Of a DNA stretch of 23,509 bases, positions 6,472-11,743 are shown one piece after another (position 1 is the first letter of the stretch; every line of letters starts with the position of its first letter). Made by a program: the position numbers and the translations under genes. The DNA lies in assembly GCA_035500455.1 (NCBI GenBank), contig DATJXG010000278.1, positions 1 to 23,509 of the forward strand. Reading direction: 5' to 3'. Source of the stretch: DATJXG01 sp035500455. GTDB taxonomy: Bacteria; Acidobacteriota; Terriglobia; Terriglobales; Acidobacteriaceae. The notes below the pieces were generated by a model that ran no database searches, was not told the DNA's origin, and worked only from the letters and a program-made list of their open reading frames with translations.

Positions 6472-7884
6472 ATGCGGGCCCCAACTACGCCACCATCTGA
6501 GGACTTCAGCCGCGTCGTGCTTTTGACCACTGATGAGCAGGCGCTCTCCGAGTTCCGCCAGGTGCTCACGCCATCCCTTGAAACCGTCCTGGTGAGCACG
6601 TTAGCGGAACTGGGGGAAGCGCTGGACCAAACCCAAGTGGATGCCGCCATTGTCGATCTGGATGTAGTTGCCTCAAACATGGGGGAAGCGGTGGCGCGGC
6701 TGAAGGAGCTTCGAAGCGCCAGCCCCGATCTGGTGATCGTGGCGCTTACCCGGTCGCGGAACCGGGCGGAGCGGTTGAAGGCGCAGGAGGCGGGCGCGGA
6801 TGAGTTCTTTCAGGCGCCGGTAGAGGCTCAAGTCCTGCGGCTGGTGGTGGAACGGGCCATCAGCAAGCGGCGGGTGGAGATCGAGGGACGGGCGCTGCGG
6901 GAGCAGTTGATCCATAAGTACACGTTTGGGGAACTGATCGGCGGCTGCGAGGCGATGCAGCGGGTGTATGAGGCGATCACTCGCGTGGCCAAGAGCAATA
7001 GCAGCATCCTGCTGTTAGGGGAGAGCGGCACCGGCAAAGAGTTGGCGGCGAAGGCGATTGTCGGTCACAGCGCGCGTTCCGACCGGCCATTCATCAGCCT
7101 GAATTGCGGGGCCTTGCCTGACAATCTGGTGGAAACTGAACTCTTCGGCCATGAGCGGGGGGCCTATACCGGCGCCGATACGGCTCGGGCGGGCCACATC
7201 GAACTGGCCGACCGGGGGACGCTGTTTCTGGATGAAATTTCCACCCTGGGGCTTCCGCTGCAGAGCAAATTGCTGCGGGTTCTGCAGGATCGAACCGTTA
7301 CCCGGATCGGTGGGAAGACGCCACGCAAGATTGATTTCCGGCTGATCGCGGCGACCAACGATAATCTACAGGAATTGGTAGACGCCGGACGGTTCCGGGA
7401 AGATCTTTATTACCGCATCAATGTTGTGCCCATTTTCCTTCCGCCATTGCGCGACCGGGAGTCCGACATTGCCCTGCTGGCCGACCATTTCCTGCGGATT
7501 TACTGCGCGGCCAACGAGGTTCCCCTGAAGACGATTGAGCCAGAGGTGATTGAGGTGCTTGAGGACTATCCCTGGCCGGGGAACGTGCGGGAACTGGAAA
7601 ACCTGGTGCAGAGGCTAGTGCTGATGGTCTCTGACTCGGTGATCAGGCTGAAGCATCTGCCGCAAACGGTGCTTTATGCCAGCAGCAGCAAACGTGAGTC
7701 CCTGCTCATTCCTGAGGACGGGGTGTCATTTGACGAAGAGATTTCACGCATCGAAGTGGCCTATCTGCAGGCGGCGCTGCAGCGGACGGGGGGAAAGAAG
7801 TCCGCAGCGGCTGCCCTCTTGCGCATCCCACCGCAGAAGATGAAATACCTGTGCCGCAAGTACGGCTTGCAACAGCCGGTTTGA
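6472..7884 (+). CDS. Sigma-54-dependent activator with degenerate receiver domain
   Basis: This is a 470-residue NtrC-type enhancer-binding protein. Residues about 14-125 form a receiver-like domain, with Asp62 in the phosphoacceptor position but Ala115 where the conserved Lys before Pro should be. The AAA+ domain (about 153-385) has GESGTGKE at 183-190, the sigma-54 contact loop GAYTGA at 230-235, Walker B LFLDE at 251-255 and WPGNVRELE at 368-376. The C-terminus (about 430-466) is a Fis-type helix-turn-helix with an unusual recognition helix, PPQKMKYLCRKYGL. I prefer the ATG at 6472 because GGGAG precedes it. An in-frame GTG at 6400 would add 24 residues before the domain. The target is probably the adjacent sigma-54 promoter at 8035-8050. 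Confidence 0.93.
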   Translation: MRAPTTPPSEDFSRVVLLTTDEQALSEFRQVLTPSLETVLVSTLAELGEALDQTQVDAAIVDLDVVASNMGEAVARLKELRSASPDLVIVALTRSRNRAERLKAQEAGADEFFQAPVEAQVLRLVVERAISKRRVEIEGRALREQLIHKYTFGELIGGCEAMQRVYEAITRVAKSNSSILLLGESGTGKELAAKAIVGHSARSDRPFISLNCGALPDNLVETELFGHERGAYTGADTARAGHIELADRGTLFLDEISTLGLPLQSKLLRVLQDRTVTRIGGKTPRKIDFRLIAATNDNLQELVDAGRFREDLYYRINVVPIFLPPLRDRESDIALLADHFLRIYCAANEVPLKTIEPEVIEVLEDYPWPGNVRELENLVQRLVLMVSDSVIRLKHLPQTVLYASSSKRESLLIPEDGVSFDEEISRIEVAYLQAALQRTGGKKSAAAALLRIPPQKMKYLCRKYGLQQPV

Positions 7885-7891
7885 GGGGTTT

Positions 7892-7928
7892 GGTTAAAAT
7901 TTAACCCTTGCACGGTTAATTTTTGACC
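7892..7928. promoter_or_regulatory. Two 15-bp palindromes, probable enhancer (UAS) for the sigma-54 activator
   Basis: GGTTAAAATTTAACC (7892-7906) is a palindrome with perfect 7-bp arms. GGTTAATTTTTGACC (7914-7928) is a related, slightly imperfect one. Their centres are 22 bp apart, two helical turns, so both present the same DNA face. They lie about 162 and 140 bp upstream of the predicted start at 8061, the usual distance for enhancer-binding proteins. Confidence 0.7.
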
Positions 7929-8034
7929 TTAAGAAAGTTTTTCTAGTCTCGAGCTGACGGCTGGGTCGAGGCCAAGCTTCTTGTAATTCATTGATTCTAT
8001 TGACAGTCCAAGGCGGCTCCCGTTTTGGGGAGAT

Positions 8035-8050
8035 TGGCCACCGTCTTGCT
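8035..8050 (+). promoter_or_regulatory. Sigma-54 (-24/-12) promoter of the heptad-repeat gene
   Basis: TGGCCACCGTCTTGCT matches the sigma-54 consensus TGGCAC-N5-TTGCW. GG sits at -25/-24 and GC at -13/-12, with exactly the required spacing. The predicted start is near 8061, leaving about 59 bases of leader before the ATG at 8120. A TTGACA at 7999-8004 lacks a partner -10. Confidence 0.8.
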
Positions 8051-8119
8051 TACTATCAGGGCAGATCGGAAAACGGTCGAGAGATTAGTAACAAAAAAAT
8101 TCTGAGGAGACAGAAAAAC

Positions 8120-8503
8120 ATGGCCATTCAAAAAAAGTCCCTGATCACCAACCTGAGCGCGACCAAGAAGGCCATCGTGGCCAGCGGTTCCCTGCCTGAT
8201 TCTTCTGCCAGCGTATCGTCTACCAAGGCGAACCTGGGCGGCATCAGAGCCAATCTCGGCGTGGGCAAGGCTCACTTGGGCGGCAGCAAGGCCAGCCTGG
8301 GTGGCCACAAGGCGAGTCTCGGCGGCAACAAGGCCAGCTTGGGCGGGAATAAGGCCAGCCTCGGTGGTAACAAAGCGAGCTTGGGCGGCAACAAGGCCAG
8401 CCTCGGTGGTAACAAAGCGAGCTTGGGCGGGAATAAGGCCAGCCTCGGTGGCAATAAGGCAAGTCTTGGCGGCAGCAAGGCCAGCATGAAGCAGATGTGG
8501 TAA
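8120..8503 (+). CDS. Lys/Gly-rich heptad-repeat protein (KASLGGN)n, 127 aa
   Basis: The ATG at 8120 is preceded by GAGGAGA (8104-8110). Residues 1-35 form a basic and Ser-rich head (beginning MAIQKKSLITNLSATKKAIV) with no hydrophobic signal-peptide core. Residues 36-119 are twelve contiguous seven-residue units: KANLGGI, RANLGVG, KAHLGGS, KASLGGH, seven copies of KASLGGN and one KASLGGS. The protein ends KASMKQMW. It has no Cys and is strongly positively charged. I know no family with this repeat. It is not the five-residue pentapeptide-repeat fold. Possible roles are a peptide precursor with repeated cores, a polyanion- or nucleic-acid-binding protein, or an extracellular structural protein. 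It has its own sigma-54 promoter and a strong terminator. The facing operon encodes a peptidase/adaptor system with an RRE-like domain. Confidence 0.85.
   Translation: MAIQKKSLITNLSATKKAIVASGSLPDSSASVSSTKANLGGIRANLGVGKAHLGGSKASLGGHKASLGGNKASLGGNKASLGGNKASLGGNKASLGGNKASLGGNKASLGGNKASLGGSKASMKQMW
8225..8488 (+). repeat. In-frame 21-bp tandem repeat with a 42-bp higher-order repeat
   Basis: Twelve 21-bp units plus a partial thirteenth encode the heptads. Units alternate between two codon styles (AAG GCC AGC CTC and AAA GCG AGC TTG). As a result, two successive 42-bp blocks from about 8351 to 8434 are nearly identical, differing mainly at their last codons (GGC AAC versus GGG AAT). This is the signature of recent duplication of a two-unit block. 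The first units are the most divergent. Confidence 0.95.
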
Positions 8504-8530
8504 AGAGCTTTCAGGCCGAAGGGCGGTTTC

Positions 8531-8565
8531 AGGAAGGCTGTGTAAGCAGCCTTCCTTCTGTTTTT
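8531..8565 (+). terminator. Intrinsic terminator of the heptad-repeat gene
   Basis: AGGAAGGCTG (8531-8540) pairs perfectly with CAGCCTTCCT (8547-8556) over ten base pairs with a six-base loop, followed by a T-rich tract ending TTTTT at 8561-8565. It lies 28 bases after the stop and is a textbook rho-independent terminator. A second GC hairpin (8620-8645, arms CGCCCGCG/CGCGGGCG) without a T-tract may end the facing operon. Confidence 0.9.
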
Positions 8566-8679
8566 ATGCGGGATTTTTTCGTTCGCCGATAACGAACACG
8601 ATCCCGGCTGCAAGCACGGCGCCCGCGCGGAGGACAACGCGGGCGTTTGATACGTTGGCACTCCCGGCCGCTGGGACCC

Positions 8680-10836
8680 TTACCAGATTTTGCGCCCGGC
8701 GAAATCGGCCACAGCGCGATAGATCAGCCCGCCGAGGCTTCTGCGCTCGCCATACAACCTTGCCGTACCCCTCATGCCGGGCCGCAGAACGTTATCTTTG
8801 TTCTCCACGAGCAAGTCAATGGCATAAAAGTGAGGCGGGCGCAGGCCCTTGTACTTGGTCAAATCAATCAGGCCTTCCGGCACCTCCGCCGGCTGGGGTA
8901 CCACGGCAAGCAAGTTCGCGGTCCGAATCCCCAGCAGGCCTGCAATATTCAGCCGCACGTAGGAGTCGGGACGAATTTTGTGCATGTCGGGCTCGGGCAT
9001 GTAGAAGCGCGCCCGCAGGGTGCTCAGGCTCGCGACCTGCACCAATTCGGTACCCTGAGTGACAAAGGCGCCCACGCGGTCTCCGAGGTGGGGCGTGAGG
9101 GTGATTCCTGAAATCGCGCTGGTCACCTCCAGGGTGCCAACGGACTGGGTCAATTGTTGGGTCTGCTGCGCCAGCCGGTCACGATCCTGAGCAGCCGCTC
9201 CAAAGTCGGCGTGTCGTAGTTCGGCGGCCGCGGCCCGCGAGGCCGCCTCCTGGAACGAAGCACGGGTGCGTGCCAACTGGGATTGAAGCGGGAGATTGCG
9301 AAGCCGAACCAGCGTCTGGCCCGCAGTCACAGGCTGCCCTTCGCCGGTGTACACGGCAGTTACCACCCCGGGGACCATGGCGCGGATCGATGTCGGGCCC
9401 GTGGTTTCCAGGAGAAAACTACCTTCCGCAGTCTCATGCCAGAGAGGAAGAGCCAGGAAAACCGCGGCGCAGGCGGCTACGGCCAGGGACCGCCTGGGGG
9501 TAAACCAGGCGCGTATGCGATCCTTTTTATCCAGATAGACGAATTTCATGAAGTTCACCACTGTGCGAATGCGCGAGCGGAAGATCAGGGCGGCAGTTCC
9601 AATCTCGGGAATGAACGACCACTCCGGACTGAAATTGCGGAAGATGTTTCCCACCAGCCGGGCAAGAATGAATAAAACCGAATAGCTGTAGAGGCCCGAG
9701 AGAATGGCGTAAATCGCGAACCCCACGCGCCGCCGCCTGGGAATGTAGGGGACTTCGACCGGCAGCCTCCAGATGTGCTTCTTGACCCAGGAAGAAACGT
9801 AAACCGTGGATTTCTCCTTGAGGTCATCAATCTCCAGGATGTCGCACAGCATGTGATAGCCATCCAGCTTCATGAGCGGATTCCAGTTCACCAGCACAGC
9901 GCCGATGCCGGTAATCAGAATCACGCTGTAGGCAAAATCATGAAGCCACGTACCTGCGGGCGTTCCCCACCACAGGGGAGTAGCGACGGCGCACAACATA
10001 AGCTCCGACCATGCCCCGGAAACGCTGATCATGAGCCGCTGCTGCTGGTTGCCCATGATCATGCCTTCGGTGGTGTCGGTATAGAACGCCGGCGTGAGAT
10101 AGACGAGAGCAAAACCCATGGAGTGAACGTGAGTGCCAAGGTGCTTGCAGGTGAGCCCATGTGCACTTTCATGGATGCACAGAACCACCGCGGCCAAAAG
10201 CCAGAACGCCACGAAATCCCACCACGACTTGTCGGCGACCTTATAGAACTGCAAAGTGTCATTGCCGATCTCAGCCCAATGGGTGACGAAAATCGCCGCC
10301 ATGAAAGTGAAGGCTGCCAGAGTTACCAGCGTGAACCACCAGGTGTAGACGAATCTGATCTGCTGGTAGAGCCAGCCCAGATAGTGGTCGGGATCGAACG
10401 CGGGAAACATCACCAGGGAAAGGTCGCTCCACCTCCTGGACTTCTGCTTCAGCAGCTTCTGCCGCTCTTCGGCGGTCTTCTGCATCAAGGCGACGTTTTT
10501 TTCCAGAGGAGTCTTGTACCAGAAATTCAGCGCGTCCAAATCCGAGGCCATCTCGCGGATGTCCTCGGGAGGATATTGAATTCCGCTTTGCTGGAAGTGC
10601 AGATCGGCGATCTCTTGGTAAGAGCGTTCTCCGTCAAAGAGCTGGGCCACGGCCCACTGCTCCAGTGGAAGATTAAAGATGCCCGTGATTCCGGGAACCA
10701 GGGCACGAATGATGGGTTTGTCATCCTGGAGGCGCTCCTTGGCGACGATTCCTGGGTGCAACAGGGGGTAGCGCTCACTGATCATCTTTGCCGGCATTTC
10801 CGGCAATATCTGGTTGAACGCTTCAGTTATGTTCAT
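8680..10836 (-). CDS. M50 zinc metalloprotease with RRE-like N-terminus and HlyD-like C-terminus
   Basis: The start is the ATG at 10834-10836, which overlaps the upstream gene's stop (ATGA); the frame open further upstream is only a shadow of that gene. The 718-residue product has three parts. Residues about 25-107 resemble a PqqD/RiPP-recognition winged helix (LPLEQWAVAQLFDGERSYQEI...DIREMASDLDALNFW). Residues about 160-420 are a multi-pass M50 site-2-protease domain with HESAH at 222-226 and the third ligand in LMKLDGYHML (Asp325). After a membrane segment (about 449-466) comes a HlyD/biotinyl-lipoyl adaptor domain with a coiled coil, ending near an ARLYGERRS segment. It resembles YydH-type peptide zinc metalloproteases. 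It probably processes or exports a peptide or protein with the two upstream adaptors. Confidence 0.85.
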   Translation of the reverse strand: MNITEAFNQILPEMPAKMISERYPLLHPGIVAKERLQDDKPIIRALVPGITGIFNLPLEQWAVAQLFDGERSYQEIADLHFQQSGIQYPPEDIREMASDLDALNFWYKTPLEKNVALMQKTAEERQKLLKQKSRRWSDLSLVMFPAFDPDHYLGWLYQQIRFVYTWWFTLVTLAAFTFMAAIFVTHWAEIGNDTLQFYKVADKSWWDFVAFWLLAAVVLCIHESAHGLTCKHLGTHVHSMGFALVYLTPAFYTDTTEGMIMGNQQQRLMISVSGAWSELMLCAVATPLWWGTPAGTWLHDFAYSVILITGIGAVLVNWNPLMKLDGYHMLCDILEIDDLKEKSTVYVSSWVKKHIWRLPVEVPYIPRRRRVGFAIYAILSGLYSYSVLFILARLVGNIFRNFSPEWSFIPEIGTAALIFRSRIRTVVNFMKFVYLDKKDRIRAWFTPRRSLAVAACAAVFLALPLWHETAEGSFLLETTGPTSIRAMVPGVVTAVYTGEGQPVTAGQTLVRLRNLPLQSQLARTRASFQEAASRAAAAELRHADFGAAAQDRDRLAQQTQQLTQSVGTLEVTSAISGITLTPHLGDRVGAFVTQGTELVQVASLSTLRARFYMPEPDMHKIRPDSYVRLNIAGLLGIRTANLLAVVPQPAEVPEGLIDLTKYKGLRPPHFYAIDLLVENKDNVLRPGMRGTARLYGERRSLGGLIYRAVADFAGRKIW

Positions 10837-11729
10837 TGCGGATGGGGGATGGCGACGCTCGCCGCCATGCCGGGACGAAGCTGCCCACGGGGCCCGGTGA
10901 GTTCCGCCAGCACCTCGATGGTCGCGCTTGAGGGATCCACCACCGGGCTTACCTCGATCACTTTGACGGTGTGCTTCTCGTCCGGAAGGTCGGAGGTTGT
11001 CAGGGCCAGAGCCGCGCCTTTTTTCAGCCGGCCCAGAAACTTCTCCGGCAGCGTGAAGCGGATTTGCAGGGGACCCTCGGCGGTGACCCAGAAGAGCCGG
11101 TCGCCTTTTGCCACCTGCTGCCCGGTGCGCGCGTAACGGCGCGCCACAATGCCATCGAAGGGAGCGCGAATGCGGGTTTTCTCCAGCTCCAGCTCCAGGG
11201 ATTTCTCGACCTCCCGCGAGTTCACCAGCAATTGCTGAACCCGCTGCACGTCCCAGCGATCCGCTTCCACTTTGAACTGGTCGTGATCGAGCTGCTCCCT
11301 GGAAATGATGTTCGACTCCCAGAGCTTCTGGGAGCGTTGCAGATCGGCTTCGAGCACCTTGGTTTCGGCTTGCCAATTCTTCAAATCCGCATCTACGCTG
11401 CGCGTCTTGGCGCGGGCGGCTTCGAGGTCGGCGGAAATCTGGCGGTCGTCGAGAGATGCCAAGAGTTGCCCCTGCCGGACCCGCTGGCCCTCATCGGCGC
11501 CAATGTTGGAAACTATGCCATCGCGCTGCGCCGCCACGTCCACCTGGTGCTCGACCACCAGGGGCCCGGAGGCGACGAAACTGGCCTCGGGAGTAGTCGT
11601 CGTGCTTGCCGAGGCGGGAGGCGCCGCCGGAGGTGCAGCGCTGACTTCGCGGGTGGCGTTCTCGCCGCAGGCGAAGAGCAACAGAGATGCCCCCATCACA
11701 ATTAACACGTGCGTACCGCGCCCGATCAT
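10833..11729 (-). CDS. Lipoprotein periplasmic adaptor (HlyD/RND membrane-fusion type)
   Basis: This is a 298-residue membrane-fusion protein. I choose the ATG at 11729 over the one at 11765: it follows AGAGG, leaves a 14-base gap from the upstream gene, and directly begins a lipoprotein signal peptide (MIGRGTHVLIVMGASLLLF, then AC with Cys at +1). An Ala/Pro/Thr-rich linker follows, then a lipoyl half-motif (GIVSNIGADEGQRVRQGQLLASLD), an alpha-helical hairpin and the second half (TRIRAPFDGIVARRYARTGQQVAKGD). A beta-barrel domain and a C-terminal GQLRPGMAASVAI complete it. It should be anchored by lipid in the periplasm or outer face of the inner membrane. Its stop overlaps the M50 start by four bases. 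No ATP-binding or RND pump gene is present nearby. Confidence 0.88.
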   Translation of the reverse strand: MIGRGTHVLIVMGASLLLFACGENATREVSAAPPAAPPASASTTTTPEASFVASGPLVVEHQVDVAAQRDGIVSNIGADEGQRVRQGQLLASLDDRQISADLEAARAKTRSVDADLKNWQAETKVLEADLQRSQKLWESNIISREQLDHDQFKVEADRWDVQRVQQLLVNSREVEKSLELELEKTRIRAPFDGIVARRYARTGQQVAKGDRLFWVTAEGPLQIRFTLPEKFLGRLKKGAALALTTSDLPDEKHTVKVIEVSPVVDPSSATIEVLAELTGPRGQLRPGMAASVAIPHPQ

Positions 11730-11743
11730 AGTCACCTCTCGCC

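Noticed and set aside
7908..7927. TTGCACGGTTAATTTTTGAC as a sigma-54 promoter
   Set aside because: It lacks GG at -25/-24 and GC at -13/-12 with correct spacing. The same bases are better explained by the second palindrome, and a far better promoter lies at 8035.
7999..8004. Sigma-70 promoter TTGACA upstream of the repeat gene
   Set aside because: No acceptable -10 box lies 16-18 bases downstream.
8225..8488. Possible CRISPR-like or minisatellite array
   Set aside because: Repeats are contiguous with no spacers, have a 21-bp period and keep one reading frame encoding heptads, so they are coding repeats.
8225..8488. Pentapeptide-repeat protein
   Set aside because: The A(N/S)L core resembles A(D/N)LXX, but the period is seven, not five, throughout.
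9775..11136. Long plus-strand frame of about 450 codons
   Set aside because: It lies antisense to the M50 and adaptor genes, is rich in His/Gln/Arg without motifs, and is a composition shadow of a GC-rich gene.
10837..11376. 180-residue N-terminal extension of the M50 protease
   Set aside because: It overlaps the lipoprotein adaptor gene completely, reads as Arg/Gly-rich shadow sequence, and the ATGA junction at 10833-10836 gives the natural start.
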